Shown: positions 46,064 to 55,349, counted from the first letter of the stretch. The stretch: 64,000 nucleotides of DNA from Spirochaetaceae bacterium (GCA_028821475.1 JAPPGB010000025.1:19990-83989); one strand, 5' to 3'. Notes: generated by a model from the sequence alone, not told the origin. Numbers and translations are program-made.

Positions 46064-47233
46064 ATGATTGACCGTGCCATTGAAGACCTGATGACCTTGC
46101 TCCCAATCGAAGGCCCGCCGGCACGTGAAGGTCGCGTTGCCGAGCATCTGCGTGGCGCACTCATTGAGATCGGTGTTCCCGAGGCGGACATCCACGTCGA
46201 CCAGGCGCAGGAGCAGAGCGAGTACGGAGGCGATACGGGCAATCTGATTGTCCGGATGGATGGCAATCGAGGCGGGCAGCGGCTGATGTTCAGCACGCAT
46301 ATGGATACGGTGCCTGATGCGGTTGGCTGCATTCCTCGTCTCGATCGGGAAAATAACCGCATTGTCAATGATGCCGAAGGCAGGGCGCTTGGAGGTGACA
46401 ATCGGACCTCCTGCGCAGTGCTGCTTCACCTGGCCCGGGCTCTCGTCGAGAACGGGGGAGACCATCAACCGATCACGCTGGTCTTCTTTATCCAAGAGGA
46501 AGTTGGGCTCGTCGGGGCCAGAGGGATGGATCTTTCGATGCTTGGCGATTCCCTGCCCGAGATGTGCTTCAATCTGGACGGCGGTCGGTCGGATGTGGGC
46601 GTGACGGCCGTGATCGGCACCGAGCGCTTTACGATCGAGGTAACTGGAATCGCGTCACATGCGGGGCAGCCGGGCGGCGGCGTGTCAGCGGCCATCATCG
46701 CGGCGCAGGCGCTCGCCGAGATCGAGCAGGGAGGATGGCAGAGCGTGATCGATCAGCCGGATGGGAAAGGGTCGGCGAACGTGGGTATCGTGCGAGGTGG
46801 CCAGGGAACGAACGTGGTGATGCCTTCGATGCATATCCTGGCGGAGGCCCGATCACACGATCCAGCGTTTCGGAAGAAGATCATCGCTACGTGGAAGGCG
46901 GCTTTCGTGAGGTCCGCTGAGAGCGTTCATAACGAACGGGGCGAGAACGGGACAGTCGCGTTCGGACCTGGCCCGACCTACGAGGCGTTCGCTCTCAACG
47001 ATGATGCCCCCGTGGTTCAACGCTATCTGAGTGGAGTGAAGGCCTGCGGGATGGATCCGAAGACCGTAAGCAACGACGGCGGGATGGATGCGAACTGGAT
47101 TGTCACGCACGGGATTCCGACAGTGACATTCGGGGCGGGACAGCGAGATGTACATACGTCGGATGAGTGGATTGCCTTGGAGGACTTTGCGGCGGCATGT
47201 CGTCTTGTAACACAGCTGGCGGAGGTTGTGTAA
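46064..47233 (+). CDS. M20-family metallopeptidase (PepT/tripeptidase-like)
   Basis: A 389-residue di-zinc peptidase of the M20 family. Metal and catalytic positions are visible: STHMDTVPD (first His and catalytic Asp), LGGDNRTSCAVLLHLA (bridging Asp), FIQEEVGLVGARG (catalytic Glu pair), NLDGG (Asp) and the late DVHTSDEW (His). The lid/dimerisation domain lies between about residues 180 and 290, with GIASHAGQPGGGVSA. It resembles PepT or peptidase T-like proteins. It follows the permease by 22 bases and would fit hydrolysis of imported peptides. Composition is less GC-rich than the window average. Confidence 0.85.
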   Translation: MIDRAIEDLMTLLPIEGPPAREGRVAEHLRGALIEIGVPEADIHVDQAQEQSEYGGDTGNLIVRMDGNRGGQRLMFSTHMDTVPDAVGCIPRLDRENNRIVNDAEGRALGGDNRTSCAVLLHLARALVENGGDHQPITLVFFIQEEVGLVGARGMDLSMLGDSLPEMCFNLDGGRSDVGVTAVIGTERFTIEVTGIASHAGQPGGGVSAAIIAAQALAEIEQGGWQSVIDQPDGKGSANVGIVRGGQGTNVVMPSMHILAEARSHDPAFRKKIIATWKAAFVRSAESVHNERGENGTVAFGPGPTYEAFALNDDAPVVQRYLSGVKACGMDPKTVSNDGGMDANWIVTHGIPTVTFGAGQRDVHTSDEWIALEDFAAACRLVTQLAEVV

Positions 47234-47301
47234 GGATTTATAGGAGGAAACAATGCCACTGCGGGAGAATAAGTTAAAAGCAAAGTTGAAAAGAGGTGAG
47301 G

Positions 47302-48270
47302 TTATGTGTTTAACGCCGGGCTGTAGTACTCAGGTTTCGATCTTACTTCTTTAATGAAATCGGCCACTATCTTTTCGAAATCCGCATACACTGGCCGCCA
47401 CCCCCATTCCTCACGAGCCCGGCTATCATCGTAGTCATTGAGACTGCGGTAATAATCCATCACCCATGGGTCCGGCTTATAGGTAAATTGAGCTTCCGGA
47501 ATGAACTTCTTTATAGTCAGTTCTACCTCCCTGGCCGCTAGTGATGGGAACACCCCTACAATGTTATAGCAGACGGTCTCTATTTGCTCCTTGGGTGCAT
47601 CATACAGCATTTGTGTGGCGCGCATGGCATCTTCATAGTACAGGACAGGAAGTTTGGTGTCTTCGCTGACAGGACATTCAGCCGGCCTGCCCAGGGCCGC
47701 ACTTTGAATCATCCAGGAAATATATTGCAACTCCTTGCTGATCCTGACACTGGGACCAAAGATGTTGGGGTATCGTATGCAGCGAAAGTCAAGGTCAAAG
47801 GTGTTCCGATAGTATCTGCCAATAAGCTCACCATACAGCTTCGTTACACCGTACGCGCTAGCAGGCCGTTGTAGTGTCTCATCGGTGATAGTTTCAGTAG
47901 GTATTCCCAGACTATAGGTCATCATACTGCTGGTAAACACCACCCGCTTTACCCCGAACAGTCGCGCCGCCTCCAGCACATGCATTATTCCGGCGACATT
48001 CCCTTCACAAACGATCCAGGGGCGTAGCGGGAAGCTAGGTATCGTGCCAAGGTGAAATACGCCTTCTACGTTGTTTTCCTTGACAACATTCAACACTTCA
48101 GGCCAGATCTTCTGGTCTCCCTGGACAACCTTTACGTTGTTCTTGATATCCGCGACGCCCTCTATTCGCGGAGCGATGTCAAACAATATGACGTCCTCGC
48201 CCCTCTCTACCAGTCTATGTGCCAGGCCAGTACCAACCCAACCTGTTCCGCCGGTAATAAGTATAGACAT
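47302..48270 (-). CDS. NAD-dependent epimerase/dehydratase (extended SDR)
   Basis: A 322-residue extended short-chain dehydrogenase. It starts MSILITGGTGWVGTGLAHRLVERG (NAD-binding GGxGxxG), has VEGVFHLGTIPS, the serine region VVFTSSMMTYSLG and the catalytic tyrosine/lysine in SAYGVTKLYGELIGRYY. The C-terminal half (substrate pocket) includes RYPNIFGP and ends with a WGWRPVY element typical of nucleotide-sugar epimerases and related threonine dehydrogenases. The ATG at 48270 has an AGAAGG site; an upstream ATG at 48321 is less likely. The gene is clearly AT-richer than the region, with different codon use, which suggests recent transfer. No partner genes are near. Confidence 0.85.
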   Translation of the reverse strand: MSILITGGTGWVGTGLAHRLVERGEDVILFDIAPRIEGVADIKNNVKVVQGDQKIWPEVLNVVKENNVEGVFHLGTIPSFPLRPWIVCEGNVAGIMHVLEAARLFGVKRVVFTSSMMTYSLGIPTETITDETLQRPASAYGVTKLYGELIGRYYRNTFDLDFRCIRYPNIFGPSVRISKELQYISWMIQSAALGRPAECPVSEDTKLPVLYYEDAMRATQMLYDAPKEQIETVCYNIVGVFPSLAAREVELTIKKFIPEAQFTYKPDPWVMDYYRSLNDYDDSRAREEWGWRPVYADFEKIVADFIKEVRSKPEYYSPALNT

Positions 48271-48370
48271 CCTTCTCTGCTTCCTTATGTGATCGTCCTC
48301 CATGTAAGGAACTAATGTCAACCCCGCAGTACGCTTTTTCGAACGATTATACGCACCGTCAACTGAAGCT

Positions 48371-48384
48371 CGTACGCTCTCATA
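48371..48384 (-). pseudogene. First codons of a deleted dppB gene
   Basis: The minus-strand sequence CAGCCAGGTATCTGC followed by ATGAGAGCGTACG matches the leader and first four codons of dppB at 53511 (ATGAGAGCGTACGTC), then stops matching at about 48371. It marks the breakpoint at which the copy of the receptor-dppB segment ends. The stretch from 48271 to 48370 is AT-richer and belongs to the foreign-looking epimerase block. Confidence 0.65.
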
Positions 48385-48425
48385 GCAGATACCTGGCTGT
48401 TATCACGCGGCGTGCGGCGATGAGA

Positions 48426-48477
48426 GGGGAGCCGGGATAGCGGTCGCCCCTGCAGGCCGACTATCCCCCGACTCCCC
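48426..48477 (-). promoter_or_regulatory. Stem-loop downstream of binding protein 1
   Basis: GGGGAG (48426-48431) pairs with CTCCCC (48472-48477), and inner GGGATAG/CTATCCC segments extend the imperfect stem. It lies between the receptor stop and the dppB remnant, the same position as in the other peptide operons. Here there is no permease gene to follow. Confidence 0.55.
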
Positions 48478-48506
48478 TAAGTCACGATTGACTAGCGATA
48501 CCTGAG

Positions 48507-50279
48507 CTAGCCGCCCATTTCCCTCTTCAGCGCCTGATCGATCCAGAGGCGGGCGAAGACGGCGTTCTTGTTCCAGACCCCCATGTAGTAGTCACCGTCG
48601 AAACCCTGCAGCCACGGCTGGGTGACGTTGAAAAAAGGTCTGAGGCCTCCCCACATGAAGATGTGGTTCTTGACGAGCCAGTAATCGGCCTCTCTCGCGA
48701 GCCGCTGGTGTTCCTCCGCGGTGGCAGCCACTTTCAGTGCCTCGAACAGCGCGTCGTACTCCGGGTCACTGAGTCCGGAGGCGTTGTTGGCGTGGCCCGA
48801 CGTATGGGCGTTCAGAACAACCAGAGGGCGCCAGGGAGTGCCCTGACCCCCCCAGTTCGTGATGCCGTCATACTCGCCCTTGCCACCCTTGAAGTTGGCG
48901 TGCATCGTAGACCAGTCCTGTTGCCGGATCTCCGTCTGGACCCCGATCTCGGCAAGGTAGCCTTGGACGATCTCACGATACCCGGTGCTTGTGGCGTGTC
49001 TGTAGATGTCGCTGATCGTGAATCGGATGCCGTCGGCGCCGCGCGGATACCCGGCCTCGTCGAGGAGCTTCTCGGCAGCTTCCGGGTCGTACCGGTAGTA
49101 CTGCTTGACCTCCTCGGGCCACTCCGCATACGGAATCGCATTTCCGGTGAACGGCTGAAACGACCCCATGGGTTCAGGCCGCAACCAACCCTTGTAGTAG
49201 GTGTTGTTGATCGTATCGAGGTCGACCGCCATCTGTATGGCGTGGCGCACGCGGATGTCGTCGAAGGGTGGCTTGGTCACGTTGAAGGCAGCGCTCTCCC
49301 CCGCGGTAAAATAAAACGCGTTCACCCTCAGCTCGGGGTTGGTCCGCTGCAGGCTGTCGACCGGGTCCACCGTCGCGAACCGCCCGTTGCTGTTGTGAGC
49401 AAGGTAGTCGATCTGGCCAGTACGCATGGCCGAGATGCGTGTCGCTTGGTCAGGCATGATCAGTCTGACCAGCTCGTCGACGTAGGGCAGGCGGTTCTCG
49501 GGGTACTTCTCGTCGTGGCCCCAGTAGTCGGGGTTCTTGACCCAGGTCATGGAGCTGCCGTCGACCCAGTCCGTCAGCATGAAGGGACCGGTACCGACCA
49601 GGTTCCGCCAGTCGGCGACGTCGCCGTGCTGCTCAATCACCTCGGGCGCGTTTACGAACCCGATATTGTCGTCGATCAGCACCAACAGCGCATCGAGGGG
49701 TGGATCTACCAGCTTGACCTCGACCGTGTATTTGTCGGTGGCGGTGACCGATTCCCATGACATCGCGGGGTATCGGGTGTTCTGGTCGCTGGTGCGCCAG
49801 CGCTCGATGTTGTACACCACGTCCTCGGCGGTCAGCTCGCGACCGTTCATCGGCGCCTTGTCGTGCCAGCGAACGCCCTGACGGATGTGGAAGATATAGG
49901 TCGAAGGGTCGGGGATGTCCCAGCTTTCGGCCAGAGCCGGGGCAAAGTGGTCTTCGAGCAGGAACTCGTTGGCGAGATTGTTCACGCTCCGATCGATGCC
50001 CCAGTTGGCGATGCCGAGCTTCTCGACCACGCCGCTGGCGGCAGATCCTGCCCCGATACCACCGATCATCGCGTCGGAGTTCGGCGGCTCCCACGAGGCG
50101 CCGTAGGTCAGCGTCCCACCATACTCCGGCGCCGTGTACACCTTGCCGTTGGTGGGGTCGGTGACGTACTTCTTGTCGGCCGCGGCTGCCGCGCCGGCGC
50201 TGTCGCTTTCGCCGGCGGCGAACGAAACGGTGGCCGCCAGCGCGAACGCCAGTGCCATCGATACGAATCTGGAAACCAT
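48507..50279 (-). CDS. Oligopeptide-type ABC binding protein 1
   Basis: SBP_bac_5 family receptor of 590 residues. The leader MVSRFVSMALAFALAATVSFAAGES is followed by an Ala-rich stretch and YGGTLTYGASWEPPNSDAMIGG. It has the family blocks DPSTYIFHIRQGVRWHDKAPMNGRELTAEDV and DDIRVRHAIQMAVDLDTINNTYY, and ends FARLWIDQALKREMGG. It is nearly identical to binding protein 2 in the N-terminal half and differs in the ligand-facing C-terminal part (residues about 425-500). No permease follows: only the first codons of dppB remain. The ATG at 50279 has a strong GAGGAGG site. Upstream DNA to about 50540 is also shared with copy 2. Confidence 0.92.
   Translation of the reverse strand: MVSRFVSMALAFALAATVSFAAGESDSAGAAAAADKKYVTDPTNGKVYTAPEYGGTLTYGASWEPPNSDAMIGGIGAGSAASGVVEKLGIANWGIDRSVNNLANEFLLEDHFAPALAESWDIPDPSTYIFHIRQGVRWHDKAPMNGRELTAEDVVYNIERWRTSDQNTRYPAMSWESVTATDKYTVEVKLVDPPLDALLVLIDDNIGFVNAPEVIEQHGDVADWRNLVGTGPFMLTDWVDGSSMTWVKNPDYWGHDEKYPENRLPYVDELVRLIMPDQATRISAMRTGQIDYLAHNSNGRFATVDPVDSLQRTNPELRVNAFYFTAGESAAFNVTKPPFDDIRVRHAIQMAVDLDTINNTYYKGWLRPEPMGSFQPFTGNAIPYAEWPEEVKQYYRYDPEAAEKLLDEAGYPRGADGIRFTISDIYRHATSTGYREIVQGYLAEIGVQTEIRQQDWSTMHANFKGGKGEYDGITNWGGQGTPWRPLVVLNAHTSGHANNASGLSDPEYDALFEALKVAATAEEHQRLAREADYWLVKNHIFMWGGLRPFFNVTQPWLQGFDGDYYMGVWNKNAVFARLWIDQALKREMGG
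49521..50268. repeat. Near-identical duplicated segment, copy 1
   Basis: By eye this stretch is base-for-base the same as 54591-55338 (constant offset of 5070), covering the 5' half of the two receptor genes. Similarity continues less perfectly to about 49003 inside the genes and to about 50540 upstream. The gap 50541-51019 outside the duplication holds no gene that I can support. Confidence 0.85.
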
Positions 50280-51019
50280 ACTGGTTCCTCCTCTCGGGTC
50301 GCCATGGGGCGACCCATTAGTGCGCTTGCTGCCGGCAACGCCGGCCGGTGTGGCTGGTGGATGAGGGAGATGCGGGGGGCTGGCCGAGGCAGTGGAACGG
50401 TGGATGTGCGGACCTATGGCCGCCGCCGCCCGGCGGATCGATGGTACCGCGGTCAACACCGCGCCGCGCACTCGGCCGTCGCGTGGTTGGCTCGGGCAGT
50501 TAGCGGCGCGCGGTAGTCGGGTGTATCATGTCGTCCACCCATTACCCGTGCGAGTATAGGCGGCCCGCCCGCGTAGTGCAAGCACACGTCCGACAACACC
50601 CGACTACAAAACGACTCGATGGCTCCGCGACAGAGAGCTCTGCAGATTTGCTAGGGCGACGGTAGGAGAGCCCCTGGTCGCGCCGCTTATGCAACACTTT
50701 CGTGATTGCTGGCCGCTGAACCAGGGATGGCAGGTGCAGGCCGGGCGGTGATTCGCGGGGCCGGCGTCAACCAGCCTGATCGGTCGGTCCGCTTCCGGCC
50801 TCCCCAAGCCTGCGCCATCCATGGCGCGGATCCGCCGACGCGGCCCATGGAGGGGCCGCTGGGCTGACGGCAGCCGCTAATCGCCGGTGCTTTGATGCCG
50901 ATAAATGTGTATTTTCAGGCGGCGGAGGCCGCTCTACAAGCGGACGGAGGTTAATAAAGACCATCAGTGTACGCGACCTGCGGAAGAGGAGGCGTGGCTG
51001 GTGGCAGCTCGTAGCACGT

Positions 51020-51334
51020 ATGAAGGCGGGTGTCGACAAAGCCAGAGAATACGCAGCGCTGGTTCGCGCGAAGCTCGGCGATCAGGTCAAACAAATCGTG
51101 TTGTTTGGTTCGCAGGCGCGCGGTGATGCTGTGGAAGGTTCCGACTACGATTTTCTGGTCGTAGTTGATACGCGCACGCCGTCCGTCCGCGACGCCATTC
51201 TGGACGCCGGAGTTCAGATGCTGAACGATTACGACGAACTGTTCGCGGCACTGGTGTACAGCGAGGAAGAGTGGCGCGAGCTTAGCCGATTTCCCCTAGG
51301 CTGGAACATTCAGCACGAAGGCAGACGCGTATGA
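51020..51334 (+). CDS. MNT-type nucleotidyltransferase (antitoxin of a HEPN-MNT pair)
   Basis: A 104-residue minimal nucleotidyltransferase. The diagnostic motif GSQARGDAVEGSDYDFLVVVD (about residues 31-51) contains the GS, the RG and the catalytic SDxD, and a third acidic residue follows in NDYDELFAALVYS. In HEPN-MNT modules this enzyme adds AMP residues to the HEPN toxin and silences it. The catalytic residues appear intact. The stop overlaps the HEPN start by four bases (ATGA). The HEPN gene is broken, so this antitoxin may be left without a functional partner. Confidence 0.88.
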   Translation: MKAGVDKAREYAALVRAKLGDQVKQIVLFGSQARGDAVEGSDYDFLVVVDTRTPSVRDAILDAGVQMLNDYDELFAALVYSEEEWRELSRFPLGWNIQHEGRRV

Positions 51335-51575
51335 GCGCGTTCGAGCCAACCGGGCATGTGCTCGACGCCATGCTCGCCAAAGCTGATGAAAGGTTGTCAA
51401 CAGCACGGCGCGACCTCGCAGCCTCAGCGTTCGGCGATGGAGCAGCGCGTGCGTACTACGCGGTATTTCACGCGATAAGCGCGTCGCTGGCGACACGAGG
51501 TCTCATGTTCTCATCTCACTCGCAGACTATCGGCGCTTTCAATCGTGAGTTCGTGAAAACAGGCGTGTTTCCGCC
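51331..51575 (+). pseudogene. Truncated HEPN-domain toxin
   Basis: The frame begins as a HEPN protein: VLDAMLAKADERLSTARRDLAASAFGDGAARAYYAVFHAISASLATRG and HSQTIGAFNREFVKTG. After about residue 80 (near 51575) the similarity stops, and the frame runs on to 51738 through antisense of the dppC 3' end. The C-terminal helices of the domain are missing. Only about 60 bases separate the break from the dppC stop, so a rearrangement probably joined the two. Toxic activity is doubtful. Confidence 0.75.
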
Positions 51576-51635
51576 TGCTAGCGCCCCAAGACAGCCGCCT
51601 GCCGGCGCCGCTGTTGGCCCATCCCGTCCGTTCGC

Positions 51636-52562
51636 CTATGCCTTCTTTGCCGGCTCGCGGCCGAGGCGGCCGCCGCCGCCCCGCAGGCGCGGGTCGAGCA
51701 GGTCGCGCACCGCGTCGCCGAACATGTTCAGGCTGTAGACCAGCACGGTCAGGAAGATACCGGGCCAGAACGCCAGCCACGGCGCCTGCTCCATGTACTC
51801 GCGCCCTTCGCGGCTCAGCATACCACCCCAGCTCGGAACCTCCAGTGGCAGACCGAAGCCGAGAAAGCTCAGCGACGCCTCACTGATGATCACCGCACCG
51901 ATGTTGATGCTGAACACGATGATTACGGGAGCGACGATGTTGGGCACGACGTGCCACACGAGCGTCCTCCATCGCGAGGACCCAATCGCCTCAGCCGCCT
52001 GAAAGTACGCGTTCTCCTTGATCGCGATGACGGCGCTGCGGACCACCCTCGAGCCGCCGATGCCGCCGGTAACGCCAAGGACCACGATGGTCTGCACCAG
52101 CCCCTGCCCGACGATGGACATGATGGTCAACAGGATCAGCAGTCCGGGTATCGACACCCAGGCGTCGACGAATCGTTGCGTCGCCAAGTCCACGTTACCG
52201 CCAACGAATCCGGAGGCACCGCCGATCACCATGGCGACCACGACGTTGAGGGCGGTCGCGGCCAGGCCAACGGTCAGCGAAACACGGGCGCCGTAGATCA
52301 GGCGCGTCAGCAGGTCGCGTCCGACATGATCGGTGCCGAGCAGAAAGCGCGCCGAGGGGCCGCTGAGCCGATCGGCCAGGCTCATCTCCAGCATTCCGTA
52401 GGGAGCCAGCACGTCGGCGAAGATGGCGGTCAGCGCGAACAGCACGATGATGATCCCGCTGGCGGTTCCCAGGGGTTTCTCCTTCCATAGCCGGGCGAAG
52501 AAGTAGGCGGCGCCGGCGCGGGTCTTCGGCTCGCTCACCGCGGTGGTCTGTCTGTCACTCAT
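51636..52562 (-). CDS. DppC/OppC-type ABC permease (set B)
   Basis: A 308-residue second permease of a peptide-type importer. It has the DppC-type N-terminal FFARLWKEKPLGTASGIIIVLFALTAIFADVLAPYG, LGTDHVGRDLLTRLIYGARVSLTVGLAA, the coupling loop ENAYFQAAEAIGSSRWRTLVWHVVPNIVAPVI, and the conserved end SLNMFGDAVRDLLDPRLRGGGGRLG. The ATG at 52562 overlaps the dppB stop by eight bases. No ATPase gene follows; the broken HEPN gene does. It closely resembles DppC of set C at 62089. Confidence 0.9.
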   Translation of the reverse strand: MSDRQTTAVSEPKTRAGAAYFFARLWKEKPLGTASGIIIVLFALTAIFADVLAPYGMLEMSLADRLSGPSARFLLGTDHVGRDLLTRLIYGARVSLTVGLAATALNVVVAMVIGGASGFVGGNVDLATQRFVDAWVSIPGLLILLTIMSIVGQGLVQTIVVLGVTGGIGGSRVVRSAVIAIKENAYFQAAEAIGSSRWRTLVWHVVPNIVAPVIIVFSINIGAVIISEASLSFLGFGLPLEVPSWGGMLSREGREYMEQAPWLAFWPGIFLTVLVYSLNMFGDAVRDLLDPRLRGGGGRLGREPAKKA

Positions 52563-53511
52563 AGCGGATTCTCGGATCGAGGAACCCATACGTCAGGTCG
52601 ATGAGCACGTTCCCCACCACGACGAAGCTGCCAAACAGCAGGTTGATTCCCGAGACCACCGTGTAGTCTCGGTCTTCGAGAGCATTCAGCATCAGGCGAC
52701 CGAGCCCAGGCAGGTTGAAGATGTTCTCCATGATGACCGAGCCGCCCACCAGGATGGGAAGCTGCAAGCCCACCAGCGTAATCACCGGAATGATGGCGTT
52801 CTTGACCGCGTGCCGCACGACCACCGCCCGCTCCTTCAGACCCTTGGACCAGGCGGTGCGGACATAGTCCTGCCGCAGCACCTCCAGCATCATGGTGCGG
52901 GTCATGCGCATGGTGGCCGCGGCCATCGCCGTTCCCAGGATGGCGCCGGGAATGATGAACATCCCCAGGTTCCCCAGCGGGTCGGCGCTGAACCGGATGA
53001 GCCGCATCGGCGGTGACCAGCCCCACCAGATTGCCGGGTACAGCATGACCATCAGCGCCAGCCAGAAGTTGGGCGTTGCCAGGCCGATGACGGCAACCGA
53101 GCGTCCCACGTAGTCGGGGGTGGTATCCTGGCGGATCGCCGAGTAGATGCCCACCGGCAGGGCGATCAGCAGCCCGATCACCAGCGCCGTCACGCCGAGC
53201 TGAATCGTCACCGGCAACCTGCCCGCTATCTTCTCGTTTACGGAGAAGCGGCCGAGCAGTGATTGGCCCAGGCTCCCGTGCAGCACGATGTCGCCCAGCC
53301 AGCGCGCGTACTGCACGGGAATGGGCTGGTCCAAGCCGAGCTTGCGCTCGAGAGCTTCGCGGTCGATCTCGCCGGCGGTGAAGGCAAAGTCCGCCTGCAT
53401 GGCGTCGATGACATCGCCGGGGATGAACCGGACCAGCAGAAAGACGATCATGCTCAGGATCAGGAGCGTGGGGACGACCAGCAGCACCCTTCTGATGACG
53501 TACGCTCTCAT
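52555..53511 (-). CDS. DppB/OppB-type ABC permease (set B)
   Basis: A 318-residue permease with six membrane segments: RAYVIRRVLLVVPTLLILSMIVFLLVRFIPGD at the start, LPVTIQLGVTALVIGLLIALPVGIYSAIRQDT, the coupling loop EVLRQDYVRTAWSKGLKERAVVVRHAVKNAIIPV and the end FLDPRIRYE. The ATG at 53511 is confirmed by alignment with two paralogues. It lies 68 bases after binding protein 2 across a strong stem-loop. With 51636 and 53580 it forms the only complete receptor-permease-permease set on this strand. Confidence 0.9.
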   Translation of the reverse strand: MRAYVIRRVLLVVPTLLILSMIVFLLVRFIPGDVIDAMQADFAFTAGEIDREALERKLGLDQPIPVQYARWLGDIVLHGSLGQSLLGRFSVNEKIAGRLPVTIQLGVTALVIGLLIALPVGIYSAIRQDTTPDYVGRSVAVIGLATPNFWLALMVMLYPAIWWGWSPPMRLIRFSADPLGNLGMFIIPGAILGTAMAAATMRMTRTMMLEVLRQDYVRTAWSKGLKERAVVVRHAVKNAIIPVITLVGLQLPILVGGSVIMENIFNLPGLGRLMLNALEDRDYTVVSGINLLFGSFVVVGNVLIDLTYGFLDPRIRYE

Positions 53512-53528
53512 GGCAGATACCTGGCTGT

Positions 53529-53568
53529 GAGGGAGCCGGGAAGCTTACGCGAGGCTTCCGGCTCCCTC
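53529..53568 (-). promoter_or_regulatory. Strong stem-loop between binding protein 2 and dppB
   Basis: GAGGGAGCCG (53529-53538) pairs with CGGCTCCCTC (53559-53568), and GAAGC (53540-53544) with GCTTC (53554-53558), leaving one bulged G and a 9-base loop. It begins 11 bases after the receptor stop. No T-run is present. It is likely to protect the receptor message or to lower permease expression relative to the receptor. Confidence 0.7.
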
Positions 53569-53579
53569 ATATGGCGTAA

Positions 53580-55349
53580 CTAGCCGCCCATTTCTTTCTT
53601 CAGCGCCTGGTCGATCCAGAGACGGGCGTAGACGGCGTTCTTGTTCCAGACCCCCATGTAGAAGTCACCGTCGAAGCCCTGCAGCCAGGGCTGGGTGACG
53701 TTGAACCATGGATTCAGGCCTCCCCACATGAAGATGTGGTTCTTGACGAGCCAGTAATCGGCCTCTCTGCCGAGCCGCTGATATTCCTCCGCGGTGGCAG
53801 CCACGCTCAGTTGCTCGATCAGTGCGTCGTACTCCGGGTCACTGAGTCCGGGGACGTTATTGTCGGCCCCGGACGCCTTGTGGGGCAGAATAATGAGAGG
53901 GCGATATGGGGTTCCCTGACTCCAGTTGCCGATGCCGTCATACTCGCCCTTGCCACCCCGGAAGCTGGCCTGGAACGTAGGCCAATCCATTTGCCGGATC
54001 TCAACCTGGACCCCGATCTCGGCAAGGTAGCCCTGGACGATCTCACGATGCCCGATACTCGCGGGGTTGGCGATGATGTCGCTGATCGTGAATCGGATGC
54101 CGTCGGCGCCGCGCGGATACCCGGCCTCGTCGAGGAGCTTCTCGGCAGCTTCCGGGTCGTACCGGTAGTACTGCTTGACCTCCTCGGGCCACTCCGCATA
54201 CGGAATCGCATTTCCGGTGAACGGCTGAAACGACCCCATGGGTTCAGGCCGCAACCAACCCTTGTAGTAGGTGTTGTTGATCGTATCGAGGTCGACCGCC
54301 ATCTGTATGGCGTGGCGCACGCGGATGTCGTCGAAGGGTGGCTTGGTCACGTTGAAGGCAGCGCTCTCGCCGCCCCGAAAATAGTACGCGTTCACCCTCA
54401 GCTCGGGGTTGGTCCGCTGCAGGCTGTCGATCGGGTCCACCGTAAAGAACTGACCGTGGCCGTTGTGCGCCAGGTAGTCGATCTGGCCGGTGCGCATGGC
54501 CGATACGCGCGTCGCTTGGTCTGGCATGATCAGTCTGACCAGCTCGTCGATGTAGGGCAGGCGGTTCTCGGGGTATTTCTCGTCGTGGCCCCAGTAGTCG
54601 GGATTCTTGACCCAGGTCATGGAGCTGCCGTCGACCCAGTCCGTCAGCATGAAGGGACCGGTACCGACCAGGTTCCGCCAGTCGGCGACGTCGCCGTGCT
54701 GCTCAATCACCTCGGGCGCGTTTACGAACCCGATATTGTCGTCGATCAGCACCAACAGCGCATCGAGGGGTGGATCTACCAGCTTGACCTCGACCGTGTA
54801 TTTGTCGGTGGCGGTGACCGATTCCCATGACATCGCGGGGTATCGGGTGTTCTGGTCGCTGGTGCGCCAGCGCTCGATGTTGTACACCACGTCCTCGGCG
54901 GTCAGCTCGCGACCGTTCATCGGCGCCTTGTCGTGCCAGCGAACGCCCTGACGGATGTGGAAGATATAGGTCGAAGGGTCGGGGATGTCCCAGCTTTCGG
55001 CCAGAGCCGGGGCAAAGTGGTCTTCGAGCAGGAACTCGTTGGCGAGATTGTTCACGCTCCGATCGATGCCCCAGTTGGCGATGCCGAGCTTCTCGACCAC
55101 GCCGCTGGCGGCAGATCCTGCCCCGATACCACCGATCATCGCGTCGGAGTTCGGCGGCTCCCACGAGGCGCCGTAGGTCAGCGTCCCACCATACTCCGGC
55201 GCCGTGTACACCTTGCCGTTGGTGGGGTCGGTGACGTACTTCTTGTCGGCCGCGGCTGCCGCGCCGGCGCTGTCGCTTTCGCCGGCGGCGAACGAAACGG
55301 TGGCCGCCAGCGCGAACGCCAGTGCCATCGATACGAATTTGGAAACCAT
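53580..55349 (-). CDS. Oligopeptide-type ABC binding protein 2
   Basis: A 589-residue SBP_bac_5 receptor, the first gene of operon B. The leader is MVSKFVSMALAFALAATVSFAAGES. Most of the first 330 residues equal those of binding protein 1. Differences cluster around residues 320-350 (GHGQFFTVDPI here, SNGRFATVDPV there) and 425-500 (IIANPASIGHREI, RQMDWPTFQASFRGG and YRPLIILPHKASGADN here), i.e. in the lobe that closes over the ligand. The two receptors probably bind different peptides or opine-like compounds. The ATG at 55349 has a GAGGAGG site. Confidence 0.92.
   Translation of the reverse strand: MVSKFVSMALAFALAATVSFAAGESDSAGAAAAADKKYVTDPTNGKVYTAPEYGGTLTYGASWEPPNSDAMIGGIGAGSAASGVVEKLGIANWGIDRSVNNLANEFLLEDHFAPALAESWDIPDPSTYIFHIRQGVRWHDKAPMNGRELTAEDVVYNIERWRTSDQNTRYPAMSWESVTATDKYTVEVKLVDPPLDALLVLIDDNIGFVNAPEVIEQHGDVADWRNLVGTGPFMLTDWVDGSSMTWVKNPDYWGHDEKYPENRLPYIDELVRLIMPDQATRVSAMRTGQIDYLAHNGHGQFFTVDPIDSLQRTNPELRVNAYYFRGGESAAFNVTKPPFDDIRVRHAIQMAVDLDTINNTYYKGWLRPEPMGSFQPFTGNAIPYAEWPEEVKQYYRYDPEAAEKLLDEAGYPRGADGIRFTISDIIANPASIGHREIVQGYLAEIGVQVEIRQMDWPTFQASFRGGKGEYDGIGNWSQGTPYRPLIILPHKASGADNNVPGLSDPEYDALIEQLSVAATAEEYQRLGREADYWLVKNHIFMWGGLNPWFNVTQPWLQGFDGDFYMGVWNKNAVYARLWIDQALKKEMGG
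54591..55338. repeat. Near-identical duplicated segment, copy 2
   Basis: Counterpart of 49521-50268, identical as far as I can read. The homologous upstream region runs to about 55635 with increasing differences. The remaining stretch up to 55797 contains no gene that I can support. Confidence 0.85.
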
